From positions 372,001-436,000 of the forward strand of contig JAYRJE010000002.1 of NCBI GenBank assembly GCA_041906465.1: a stretch of 64,000 bases of DNA, given 5' to 3'. The notes under the pieces are model-generated. The model did no database searches. It had not been told where the DNA came from and worked only from the letters and a program-made list of their open reading frames with translations. Below are positions 25,748 through 33,756 of this stretch, in pieces. Each line of letters starts with the position of its first letter. The first letter of the stretch is position 1. The stretch comes from Didemnitutus sp041906465. GTDB taxonomy: Bacteria; Verrucomicrobiota; Verrucomicrobiia; Opitutales; Opitutaceae. The position numbers and the translations under genes are program-made.

Positions 25748-26904
25748 AATCCTCCTTCTTCCGTCTGCGCTCGCATCTCGCGGGCGCGGTCGCCGCTCTC
25801 CTGCTCGCCGCGACCGCGTTCGCGCAAGACCCGGCGCCGCCCGCCGACGCCACGCAAGCCGAACTCGACGCGCTGCGCGCGCTCACGACCAGCCAACCGC
25901 CGCCCGGGCTGAGCGGCGCGGACCACTACCGGTGGTTCGACGGTCTCACGCGGAAGATCGGCGCGGACGCGTTTGCCTTCATCGCCAAGCATCCGGACGA
26001 CCCGCGGCGCTGGCACGCGGCGCTGATCCTCCAGCAGCGGCGCTTTCATCCGCGCTTCGTCGTCTCGATCGGCGACGACTACGCGACCGTCGGCGAAAAG
26101 GCCGTCGTGCGCGACACTGCGGCCGAGACCGCGTGGAGCGCACGCGTTGACGAGTTGGAGAAGCAATTGCGCGCCGCGAAAGACGTCCCGCCCGAAGTGC
26201 GCGAGCAGATCGAGTTCTTCGACCTGATGGCCGTCTTTCAACCCGCCTACATGGCGGCGCAGGAGAAGCGGCCGTTCGATCTCGCACGCGTCGAGACGGA
26301 GATGAACGCCTTCCTCGCGCGCTGGCCGGACAGCAATTCCGGTCGCGGCCTGCTCACGATGTTCGTGCGCCTGGCGATGAACGCGCGCGGCCAGAGCGAG
26401 GCCGACGTGTTGCGGCCGTTCGCCGAGAGCGCGAACCGCGGTGCGCGTGACTACGTGAACGATCGCCTGCGGTTCTTCGAACTCAGCCAGCGACCGTTCG
26501 AGTTGAAGTTCACCGCGCTCGACGGACGCGAAGTCGACCTCGCCGCGCTCCGCGGCAAGGTCGTGCTCATCGACTTCTGGGCGACGTGGTGCGGGCCGTG
26601 CATCGCGGAGTTGCCGAACGTGAAGAAAGCCTACGCGGAACTGCACGAACACGGCTTCGAAATCATCGGCATTTCCCTCGATCAGGAGCGCGATCGCCAG
26701 AAGTTCGCCGCTCTCGTCGCGAAGGAAGGATTGCCCTGGCCGCAGCGCTTTGTCGGCAAAGGCTGGGAGGATCCGGTGGCGAAGCAATACACCGTGATGG
26801 CCATTCCGGCGATGTTCCTCCTCGACCAGAAAGGCATGCTCGTCTCCACCGACGCCCGCGGCGAGAAGCTCGAGGCCGAGGTGACGCGCCTGCTTGGCCT
26901 CTGA
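25744..26904 (+). CDS. Periplasmic TlpA-like thioredoxin-fold protein
   Basis: The 386-residue protein has a signal peptide (AALLLAATAFAQ), a helical N-terminal region of ~230 residues of unknown role, and a C-terminal thioredoxin/TlpA domain (~255-386) with DFWATWCGPCIAELPNVKKA and the cis-proline loop VMAIPAMFLLDQKG. Such proteins reduce or isomerise disulfides of envelope proteins. The start overlaps the TonB receptor stop (ATGA), so translation is coupled. A thiol-redox partner made together with a receptor suggests the substrate or the receptor needs disulfide handling. A decayed copy of the same pair precedes it at 20 kb. Confidence 0.85.
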   Translation: MKSSFFRLRSHLAGAVAALLLAATAFAQDPAPPADATQAELDALRALTTSQPPPGLSGADHYRWFDGLTRKIGADAFAFIAKHPDDPRRWHAALILQQRRFHPRFVVSIGDDYATVGEKAVVRDTAAETAWSARVDELEKQLRAAKDVPPEVREQIEFFDLMAVFQPAYMAAQEKRPFDLARVETEMNAFLARWPDSNSGRGLLTMFVRLAMNARGQSEADVLRPFAESANRGARDYVNDRLRFFELSQRPFELKFTALDGREVDLAALRGKVVLIDFWATWCGPCIAELPNVKKAYAELHEHGFEIIGISLDQERDRQKFAALVAKEGLPWPQRFVGKGWEDPVAKQYTVMAIPAMFLLDQKGMLVSTDARGEKLEAEVTRLLGL

Positions 26905-26944
26905 CGCCGCCAATGCGTCCATGGTCGGCCTCCGACCGAGCCCC

Positions 26945-26973
26945 GCGTTTGTGGCGTAATACGCCACAAACGC
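26945..26973. terminator. Perfect 14-bp-arm palindrome after the TlpA gene
   Basis: GCGTTTGTGGCGTA, one A, and its exact complement TACGCCACAAACGC form a very stable hairpin 41 bp after the stop. No T-run follows, so it may be a rho-independent end of low efficiency, a bidirectional terminator, or an operator for the LuxR-type gene downstream. Confidence 0.45.
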
Positions 26974-26982
26974 CCAAGGGAC

Positions 26983-27079
26983 GTGACGCACTGGCGGCGT
27001 TTTATTTTCGGAGATTTCGCCGGTTCGTTCGTCTAAGATCATGAGCGCCGTCATTCCGCCGCGCTGCCTAGCCTTCGCC
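26983..27079 (+). promoter_or_regulatory. Conserved leader of small LuxR-type gene, copy 2
   Basis: The block 27005-27052 matches 16721-16768 at 44 of 48 positions, with GTGACGCA (26983-26990) also shared. The conserved CGTTCGTCTAAGA could contain a promoter element. An ATG at 27041 is in frame with the HTH gene here but not conserved in copy 1, so it is probably not the start. Confidence 0.55.
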
Positions 27080-27382
27080 ATGGTTGCCTCCCGCTCCTCC
27101 CGCTTCGTCCCCTCCAGCCTCCTCTTCGGCGCCAGCTACCTGCTGCTGGCCCGCCCCGAATTCGCGCCGGCCGCACCGATCTTCCCGCCCGTCTGCGAGG
27201 CCCCCTACGGGCTCACGCCGGCCGAGCAGCGGGTGTGCGAACTGCTCCTGACCGGCCTCTCCAACAAGGAGATCACGGACGAGCTCAACCGCGCCGAAGC
27301 CAGGATCAAGAACCAGGTCGCCTCGATCCTGCGCAAGCACGGCGTGCCCTCCCGCGCGCTCCTGTTCGCCCTGCGGCGCTGA
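27080..27382 (+). CDS. Small LuxR-type HTH regulator, copy 2
   Basis: The 100-residue paralogue of the protein at 16797 starts MVASRSSRFVPSSLLFGASY, almost identical in the first 20 residues. A variable middle follows, then the LuxR-type HTH (LTPAEQRVCELLLTGLSNKE, IKNQVASILRKHGVPSRALL). There is no receiver domain. The conserved N-terminus argues that this segment has a function of its own rather than being a random linker. It lies downstream of the intact FecI/FecR-TonB-TlpA module, so the two paralogues bracket the duplicated region. Start chosen by homology between the copies. Confidence 0.75.
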   Translation: MVASRSSRFVPSSLLFGASYLLLARPEFAPAAPIFPPVCEAPYGLTPAEQRVCELLLTGLSNKEITDELNRAEARIKNQVASILRKHGVPSRALLFALRR

Positions 27383-27736
27383 GGCGCGATGCGCAGTGGC
27401 CTCCGACCCAGAGCCGCTGAGCCCGCTGGCGGTGAGTTGTAGCCGAAACACGGACGTGCGGGGCAAGAAGCTCGAACCGGAGTGAGGTGCCTGCTCGGGT
27501 CGTGCGTATGGAGCGCAGCCGGATACGGCGCCGAACCAAGGCTGTGTCAGATTGGTTTTCTCTACGCTGGACTCGTCGTCGGCGCAGGTGCGGTGTTTCT
27601 CGATCGGGTGAAGGCGAAGGAAACAAGCGGTCCGGACCGCGATGCACCCCGCCGTCCCCGCGTTCTACGCAATTCTACGCAGATGACCGATTGACGCTGG
27701 TCGTGCGGTGCGTTCGCACCTTGGCTCGCCGCGTCC
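27383..27736. other. 354-bp intergenic region before the PEP-CTERM gene
   Basis: No gene is convincing here. A short direct repeat TTCTACGCAATTCTACGCA lies about 75 bp before the PEP-CTERM gene and could be a regulator-binding site. TGGCCTCCGACC just after the LuxR-type gene echoes sequence found before it near 26928. Confidence 0.5.
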
Positions 27737-28813
27737 ATGCGTCACATCCTCCTTGCGCTCGTCGCCGCTGCGCTCGCCACCTCCGCCGGTGCGCAAGCCT
27801 ACACCATCACCAACTTCGGTCCGTTCGGCGCCGGCGCGCTTTCCGCCGCCACCGACGTCAACGCCTCCGGGGTCGTCATCGGCTACGCCGCGCAAACCGC
27901 ATCGATGCGCCCCTTTCGCTACAGCGCCGGCTCGCTGTCCTTCTTCGGCCCCAATCCTGGCTGGGGCTGGGGCATCAACGACTTCGGCGACGTGGCCGGC
28001 AGCAGCTTTGGCTCTGGAGGCAGCGTCGCTTTCGTCTATCACCGTAACAGGGCCACCACGACGCTGCCCACGCTCGGGGGCAACTCCGCCGGCGCCCGCG
28101 ACATCAACAACGCCGGCTTCGTTACCGGTCAGGCCAATCTTGCCGACAACACGGGCCACGCCTTCCGCTACGATCTCAACACCGGCACGATGACCGACCT
28201 CGGCACGCTCGGCGGCCTCACCAGCACCGGCATGGCGATCAACGCCAACGGCTGGGTCGCCGGCACCTCGGATCTCTCGCTGGGCGTTTCCGCCACCCGC
28301 GCCTTCATCGCCCGGCCCGGCCAGGCGATGTTCGGCTTCGGTCTCGGCGGCGATTTTTCCTCCGCGCAGGACATCAACGACGCCGGCAAGGTCGTCGGCC
28401 AATCGTCCTTGCCCGGAAACAACGAGGTGAGCCACGCGTTCCTCTTCACCGGCGAGACCGTCCTCGACCTCGGCACGCTCGGCGGGCGCATCTCCACCGG
28501 CTACGGCATCAACGACGCGGACACGGTCGTCGGCGCCTCGCTCAAGGAGGATAACAACACGTTCTACGCCTTCATCTACCAGAATGGCGTGATGACCGAC
28601 CTGAACACGCTGGTCGATCCCAGCAGCGGCTGGGTGCTCAACACCGCGCTCAAGATCAACAACGCCGGCGTGATCGTCGGCATGGGCACGTTTGCCGGCG
28701 TGCAGCGCGGCTTCATTCTCACGCCCACGGCGATCCCCGAGCCCGCCACCACCGCAGCCCTCGCCGGTCTCGCGGTGCTCGGTCTCGCGGTGCTCCGTCG
28801 CCGCCGCCGGTGA
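27737..28813 (+). CDS. PEP-CTERM-anchored exported protein with HAF-type repeats
   Basis: The 358-residue protein has a signal peptide (ILLALVAAALATSAGA). Repeated units contain DINNAGFVTGQA, GINDADTVVGAS and LGTLGG, which are HAF-type extracellular repeats. The C-terminal sorting signal is IPEPATTAALAGLAVLGLAV followed by RRRRR. PEP-CTERM signals are recognised by exosortase, which processes the protein at the envelope in organisms making extracellular polysaccharide. No exosortase gene is in the window. Function beyond surface display is unknown. Confidence 0.88.
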   Translation: MRHILLALVAAALATSAGAQAYTITNFGPFGAGALSAATDVNASGVVIGYAAQTASMRPFRYSAGSLSFFGPNPGWGWGINDFGDVAGSSFGSGGSVAFVYHRNRATTTLPTLGGNSAGARDINNAGFVTGQANLADNTGHAFRYDLNTGTMTDLGTLGGLTSTGMAINANGWVAGTSDLSLGVSATRAFIARPGQAMFGFGLGGDFSSAQDINDAGKVVGQSSLPGNNEVSHAFLFTGETVLDLGTLGGRISTGYGINDADTVVGASLKEDNNTFYAFIYQNGVMTDLNTLVDPSSGWVLNTALKINNAGVIVGMGTFAGVQRGFILTPTAIPEPATTAALAGLAVLGLAVLRRRRR

Positions 28814-28856
28814 GCCGGCTGAGCAGCGCCTGCGGAGAGAAAATCGATTGATCGCG

Positions 28857-28921
28857 GGTAGGGCGAGTCGTCCTCGCGAGCCGCTGATCAACCCCGGCTC
28901 ATTCGGAGAATTCGCCCTACC
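28857..28921. repeat. REP-like inverted repeat, GTAGGG family
   Basis: The outer arms GGTAGGGCGA and TCGCCCTACC and an inner stem GAGCC/GGCTC give a nested hairpin between the PEP-CTERM gene and the leftward TPR gene. The outer bases match those of the repeats at 12321 and 39453. Confidence 0.7.
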
Positions 28922-28958
28922 TCTCGCGGCCGCAGCCGATCGCGGCGGGCCGGGCGGG

Positions 28959-30728
28959 TCACTGCTGCATCTCTCTTTCCATGGCCCCGAACTCACTCAT
29001 TTTTTTGCCGAGGTAGTTTCGCGCCTCGATGGTCCAGTCTTTGTGCTCCTTCGACGCGTTCGGGAACCGGTAGCGAAAGTCATCCAGCTCTTTGTAGAGT
29101 TCCTTCACGCCCGCCATGCCGCTTTTTTTGGCGGCAAAGGCCTGCTGCTTGTAGGCCGTGGCCCGGTTCAGGTCCCCCTGATTGGCGGTGCGGCTGCTCC
29201 GCAGGATTTGCATCGACCTTTGCAGGTGCTGCGCCGCGATGGCGTCGGTGCTCGCGATGTGATCGCGGGCCTGAACGAACCGGCTGCTGAGCCGATTGTA
29301 TTGCTCGACCATGTCCGTGATCGCTTTGGTCGCGGCGGCGCGCTCCGCCATGAAGGCTTTGACCCGCCGGTTGTATTGCTCAACCGCGGGTTTGAAACGG
29401 TCGGTGGTGGGATCGATTTGGACAACCTTCTCCAGCCACTCGCCCGCTTCCTTGTAGAGCCGGGAGCCCTCCTGGTTCGGCTGCGAGTCGCCTCTGGTTT
29501 GGAGGATTCTCGACACCTGGATCGCCGCGAGCACGCCGAAAACCTTGTCCTTGGCCGGGTCGAAATCGCGCACAATGCTGCGCATCGCCTGCTCGGCCTC
29601 CTGCCCGATGACGCCTGCGTGCACATGGTAGAGCAGGCGCAGGTTGCCGGGATTGGAACGCAGCAGGCTCTCCAGATAGTCCTTGTTCCGGAGGCGCGCC
29701 GGATCGGTGCTCGCCACCTTGAAGGGGATGAAGCCGAAGACTCCCTCGAGGTGCCGGGCTTGGTCGGGATCGTAGTTGCTGCGCACGAAGGCGGCCTTGG
29801 CGTCGTCGAGGAGTTGGTAAACGCGGGCGGGATCGCGGCCCGGCTCGAACTGGGTGCGGCAGGTCTTCTTCAACGCCTGCCACACGCGGTTGTCGTTCGG
29901 CAGCTTGCGGTAGGCCTCGAAGTAACTGTCGAAGGCTCCGGCGGGGTTCTCCTCGAATTCGAGGCAATAACCGCGCAGGAGGAGCGCCTCCGGGTGGCCC
30001 GGGACGAGCTCGAGCGCGCGTTCGACGTCGGGCTTCATCGCCCCGAAGGTTTCCGCCTGCGTGTTGGGCGTCCAGAGTGAGTGGTGCAGCGTGGCACGAC
30101 GGATCCGCATCTCGGCGTCGTCGGGGATCAGGTCGATGGCGTCGTTGAAATTTTCCAGCGCCCGGGGCGTCTGCTTCAGTTCGAAAAAAATCAGCCCACG
30201 GGTCCAGCGGAACGCGCCGTTCTCGGGTTCCAGTTCGATGGCGGCGTCGACGTCCTCCAAGGCTTCGGCAGGGCGCTTCAGCGTGCGCAGGATGCGGGCG
30301 CGGTTCATGAAGGCCTTCGCCAGCTTCGGATCGTGCTGCACCGCCGAGGTGAGGTCGGCGAGTGCAGCTTCCGGGTCCTTTTTGAACTCGAAGTTCAGCA
30401 GCGCGCGCAGGTTGAGCGCGGAGGCGTTGCGCGGATACTCGCCGAGAAGGGCGGTGACAATTTTCCAGGCGTCCTCGTGGTTGCGCTCGAAATAGAGCAA
30501 CCGCGCCTGTTCGAGCAGCGCGCCCTCGTTCCACGGCGAGCGCGCCAGCACCACCGCCAGGTCCGCGCGGGCCTGTTCGAATTGGCGGCTGTCGTTGGCC
30601 TGCCGCGCGCGCTCGATCAGCGCGGCGTTGTCCTGGGCCCGCGTGAACGGGGCGAGGAGCGTGCCGCCCAGACACACGAGTGCGAACATCAGGGGGCGAC
30701 GATCGATCCGGGAGGAGGCAGAGCGCAT
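28959..30728 (-). CDS. Exported TPR-repeat protein
   Basis: The 589-residue protein has a signal peptide near residues 14-31 (MFALVCLGGTLLAPFTRA). Eight or more TPR-like repeats span residues ~35-300 (QFEQARADLAVVLARSPWNE, AFMNRARILRTLKRPAEALE, ENFNDAIDLIPDDAEMRIRR). The C-terminal part is charged and helical (KSGMAGVKELYKELDDFRYR). TPR proteins act as scaffolds in envelope complexes; no partner is evident. It is transcribed leftward, 123 bp downstream of recD2, and ends next to a REP-like repeat. Confidence 0.8.
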   Translation of the reverse strand: MRSASSRIDRRPLMFALVCLGGTLLAPFTRAQDNAALIERARQANDSRQFEQARADLAVVLARSPWNEGALLEQARLLYFERNHEDAWKIVTALLGEYPRNASALNLRALLNFEFKKDPEAALADLTSAVQHDPKLAKAFMNRARILRTLKRPAEALEDVDAAIELEPENGAFRWTRGLIFFELKQTPRALENFNDAIDLIPDDAEMRIRRATLHHSLWTPNTQAETFGAMKPDVERALELVPGHPEALLLRGYCLEFEENPAGAFDSYFEAYRKLPNDNRVWQALKKTCRTQFEPGRDPARVYQLLDDAKAAFVRSNYDPDQARHLEGVFGFIPFKVASTDPARLRNKDYLESLLRSNPGNLRLLYHVHAGVIGQEAEQAMRSIVRDFDPAKDKVFGVLAAIQVSRILQTRGDSQPNQEGSRLYKEAGEWLEKVVQIDPTTDRFKPAVEQYNRRVKAFMAERAAATKAITDMVEQYNRLSSRFVQARDHIASTDAIAAQHLQRSMQILRSSRTANQGDLNRATAYKQQAFAAKKSGMAGVKELYKELDDFRYRFPNASKEHKDWTIEARNYLGKKMSEFGAMEREMQQ

Positions 30729-30850
30729 GCGCGCGACGCTGGAACGTCTGGTTGCCCGAATCAAGCGATGAAGAACAGATGAGCGGACAGGCGGATTTTC
30801 TGCGCTGGTGCGCGCATCAGCCGTTGCCGACGCTGCGGCCGGCCAGGGCG

Positions 30851-33079
30851 CTATCCGGCGGACGAAATGATCTTCTCTTTGAGATGGGTGTGCCGGAACT
30901 TTGATTCGGCGTTGCGCACGGCCATCGAGTAGGCGGCGGGCTCGCCGACGAGGAAGACCTTTTTTCGGCCGCGCGTGATCGCGGTGTAGACGAGATTGCG
31001 CTGGAGCATCATGAAGTGCGCTTTCAAGAGCGGCACGATCACGACGGGATATTCGCTGCCTTGCGACTTGTGGATGCTGATGGCGTAGGCGAGCGCGACT
31101 TCGTTCATCTCGCCGCGCTCGAAGACGTGTTGCTCGCCGTCGAATTCCGCGATGAGCGTGCCCTTGGTGAGGTCGGTGCTGACGACGGTGCCGATGTCGC
31201 CGTTGAAAAGGCCCTTGTCGTAGTTGTTGCGCAGCTGGATGAGCTTGTCGCCCGGGCGATACTCGCCGCTCACGGCGCGCAGGCCCTTCTGGTGCGGGTT
31301 GAGCGCGGTCTGCAGACGCGTGTTGAGATTGCCGACACCGACCGTGCCTTTGTGCATCGGCGCGAGCACCTGCACGTCGGTGATCGGGTTGAACCACTTG
31401 AAATGCGCCGGGATGAACTGCGTGGTGAGCTCGACGATTTTCGCGAGGCAGTCCTCGGCGTCGGTCGCCGCGATGAAGTTCAGGTCGCTCCACGCCTGCG
31501 CCTTCTCGACTTCGCTCAACACGGGCGGCGGTTGCGCGTGGCCTTCGTTGATGGCGTGCGCGGTGGTGACGATCGCGCTTTCCTTGCCCTGGCGGTAGAC
31601 GAACGACAGGCGCGTGACGGGCACGGCCTCGGTCGCGATGAGGTCCTTGAGCACGTTGCCAGCGCCGACGCTGGGGAGCTGGTCGATGTCGCCGACGAGC
31701 AGCAAGTGCGCGCGCGCCGGCACGGCTTGCATCAGCGCGGCGGCGAGACGCGTGTCGAGCATCGAAGCCTCGTCGACGATGAGGAAGTCCGTCGCGAGCG
31801 GATGCGATTCGTTCACGGTGAACGCGCCGTTTTCGAACTTCAGCAGGCGGTGAATCGTCGAGGCGAAGCCGCCGGTCGTTTCCGCCAGGCGCTGCGCGGC
31901 GCGGCCGGTCGGAGCGGCGAGCGTGACGCGGACTTTCTTGGCTTTCAGGATGTCGACGAGCGCACGGAGGATCGTGGTTTTGCCCGTGCCGGGTCCACCG
32001 GTGAGAATGGTGAACTTGTTCGTGAGCGCGTTTTTGATCGCGGCGGACTGGAGGCCGTGGAACTCGAAGCCGGCCTTCTCCTGCGCCCACGTCACGGCGG
32101 CATCGACTTTGATGGGCGGGAGGCCGCTCGGCACGGCGGCGAGCCGGCGGACAACGTCGGCGATCTTTTGCTCGGCGCGGGAGTTGGCGGGCAACTGGAG
32201 AGCCGCCTCCTTCCCACCACCATTCGCGACGATGGCCTTCTGCACGATCAGCGCGTCGATGCGGGCCTCGACGCGTTCGGCGGACGTTTCGAGCAGCGTG
32301 GCGGTGTAGGTGACGAGTTCGTCGCGTGGGTAGGCGGTGTGGCCGTCTTCCTGCAGCGTCTCGAGCGCGTAGATCAGACCGGCGTCGAGGCGCGGAGGGG
32401 AGTCGTTGGCGAAGCCGAGATTGATGGCGAGGCGGTCGGCGGTCTTGAAACCGATGCCGTCGATTTCGCGGGCGATGCGGTAAGGCTCCTCGCGGATAAT
32501 TTGCGGCGCGGTGAGGCCGAACTTGTTCACGATCTTCACGCACTGTGAGGTCGTGACGCCGTAGGTTTGAAGGTAGATGTGGACTTCGCGGAGCGTCTTC
32601 TGTTCGTCCCAGGCGGCCTTGATCGCGGTGGCGCGGACCTTGCCGATGCCGGGGACTTTGCGGAGCTTGCCCGACTCCTCGCTGAGCACGCGGAAGGTGT
32701 CGGTGCCGAACGCGTCGACGATCTTGTTGGCGTAGACTTTGCCGATACCGGGGACGAGGCCGCTGCCGAGGTATTTGCGGATGCCGTAGACGGAGGAGGG
32801 CAGTTCGCTCTTGTGCGCGGCGATCTTGAACTGCGCGCCGTGCTGCGCGTGCTTCACCCACTCGCCGGTCAGCTGGAGCGTCTCGCCGCATTGCACGCCG
32901 GGGAGTGTGCCGACGATGGTAACGAGGGCGGGCTTTTCGGTGGGGGCGCCCGGCGGCGCGGAAGGGACTCCGCGCCCTACCTCCGGGCGCAGCTCCGCGA
33001 TGGTGTAGTGATTTTCCTCGTTGAAGAAGATGATGCGTTCGAGGACGCCGGTCAGGGAGTTGGCGGAGGGTGCGGCCAC
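30851..33079 (-). CDS. recD2: ATP-dependent RecD2-type DNA helicase
   Basis: The 742-residue SF1B helicase has an N-terminal OB-like region and tandem helix-hairpin-helix motifs (~110-190: GLVPGIGKVYANKI, VPGIGKVRATAI). Walker A lies near residue 356 (LTGGPGTGKTTILRAL), Walker B near 435 (DFLIVDEASMLD), and later motifs include AISIHKSQGSEYPVVI and VYTAITRGRKK. RecD2 unwinds DNA 5'-3' and works outside RecBCD in repair. Residues ~34-46 (GRGVPSAPPGAP) are an insert coded by a REP-like palindrome, between the conserved YTIAELRPE and VTIVGTLPG. Confidence 0.95.
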   Translation of the reverse strand: MAAPSANSLTGVLERIIFFNEENHYTIAELRPEVGRGVPSAPPGAPTEKPALVTIVGTLPGVQCGETLQLTGEWVKHAQHGAQFKIAAHKSELPSSVYGIRKYLGSGLVPGIGKVYANKIVDAFGTDTFRVLSEESGKLRKVPGIGKVRATAIKAAWDEQKTLREVHIYLQTYGVTTSQCVKIVNKFGLTAPQIIREEPYRIAREIDGIGFKTADRLAINLGFANDSPPRLDAGLIYALETLQEDGHTAYPRDELVTYTATLLETSAERVEARIDALIVQKAIVANGGGKEAALQLPANSRAEQKIADVVRRLAAVPSGLPPIKVDAAVTWAQEKAGFEFHGLQSAAIKNALTNKFTILTGGPGTGKTTILRALVDILKAKKVRVTLAAPTGRAAQRLAETTGGFASTIHRLLKFENGAFTVNESHPLATDFLIVDEASMLDTRLAAALMQAVPARAHLLLVGDIDQLPSVGAGNVLKDLIATEAVPVTRLSFVYRQGKESAIVTTAHAINEGHAQPPPVLSEVEKAQAWSDLNFIAATDAEDCLAKIVELTTQFIPAHFKWFNPITDVQVLAPMHKGTVGVGNLNTRLQTALNPHQKGLRAVSGEYRPGDKLIQLRNNYDKGLFNGDIGTVVSTDLTKGTLIAEFDGEQHVFERGEMNEVALAYAISIHKSQGSEYPVVIVPLLKAHFMMLQRNLVYTAITRGRKKVFLVGEPAAYSMAVRNAESKFRHTHLKEKIISSAG
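32955..32981 (-). repeat. REP-like palindrome inside recD2
   Basis: GGCGCGGA (32955-32962) and TCCGCGCC (32969-32976) form an 8-bp stem followed by CTACC, the outer sequence of the GTAGGG-family repeats. It is read in frame and adds about ten residues to a loop near the RecD2 N-terminus. Confidence 0.6.
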
Positions 33080-33109
33080 GCGAGGGAAACGGTTAGCGCG
33101 GCCAGCGTT

Positions 33110-33130
33110 GCGAGCAAGCTCGCTCCCACA
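33110..33130. repeat. REP-type element upstream of recD2
   Basis: GCGAGCAAGCTCGCTCCCAC plus one A. The central GCGAGCAAGCTCGC is an inverted repeat. The reverse form (GTGGGAGCGAGCTTGCTCGC) is well known as a REP sequence in pseudomonads and occurs in other phyla. It lies 31 bp upstream of the recD2 start. Confidence 0.6.
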
Positions 33131-33155
33131 GGGGAAGGGCCGTTAGAACGGTCGC

Positions 33156-33689
33156 ATGTTGCTCGACGAGTTGGAGACCGAAACGCGAATTTCCGTGGCG
33201 CAGCTGCGGCAGTGGCACGAGCGCAATCGCACGCATCCGCGCTACGCGCAGACCGTGGCCGAGGCGATCGTGAGCGGCTCGGCTGCGCTCGAGTGGATGG
33301 GCGCGTGGCTGTTGCGGCGCTGGGTGAACGAAGGCGGGCAGCCGCCGTCGGATGCGTGGACGATCGTGATCGACGGGTTAGACGGTGTGCGGTCCCACCT
33401 CGGTCGGCTGATTCTTTGCCAACTCTGGGCGGAACACCCCGAGTTGATCGAGCTGGCGCCGGAAGAGGTGACGAGTTTCCTGCGCGAGCAGTTGGACGAT
33501 CCCAAGGCGACGGTGCGGGTGTGGAGTTTGAACGCGCTATGGCTCGCGGCGAAGCGACAGCCGGAGCTGCGTGCTGACGTGCGCGTGGCCCTGCGCCGGG
33601 CGAAGCGCGATCCGGAGCCGTGCGTCGTGGCGCGGTTGCGTCAGATGGGCTTGGTGCCGTATCCGAACAAGAAGCCCGCCGCGCGGTGA
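33156..33689 (+). CDS. Conserved hypothetical protein, HEAT-like helical repeats
   Basis: The 177-residue protein is not recognised by name. It is all helical and acidic, with repeat-like units such as SHLGRLILCQLWAEHPELIE, VTSFLREQLDDPKATVRVWS and LNALWLAAKRQPELRADVRV, a spacing that resembles HEAT or ARM repeats. That suggests a protein-binding scaffold. It has no signal peptide. It diverges from recD2 across a 76-bp gap that contains a REP-type element. The ATG at 33156 is the first in the frame. Confidence 0.6.
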   Translation: MLLDELETETRISVAQLRQWHERNRTHPRYAQTVAEAIVSGSAALEWMGAWLLRRWVNEGGQPPSDAWTIVIDGLDGVRSHLGRLILCQLWAEHPELIELAPEEVTSFLREQLDDPKATVRVWSLNALWLAAKRQPELRADVRVALRRAKRDPEPCVVARLRQMGLVPYPNKKPAAR

Positions 33690-33756
33690 GCGCAGCGGGC
33701 GGGGCGGAGTGAGATCGGCAGGCGAGCGGCCTGCACTATGCGCCAGGCGGCGCCGA

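Noticed and set aside
27041..27079. Upstream ATG as start of the second LuxR-type gene
   Set aside because: The first copy has ATA at the same position and the intervening frame is not conserved.
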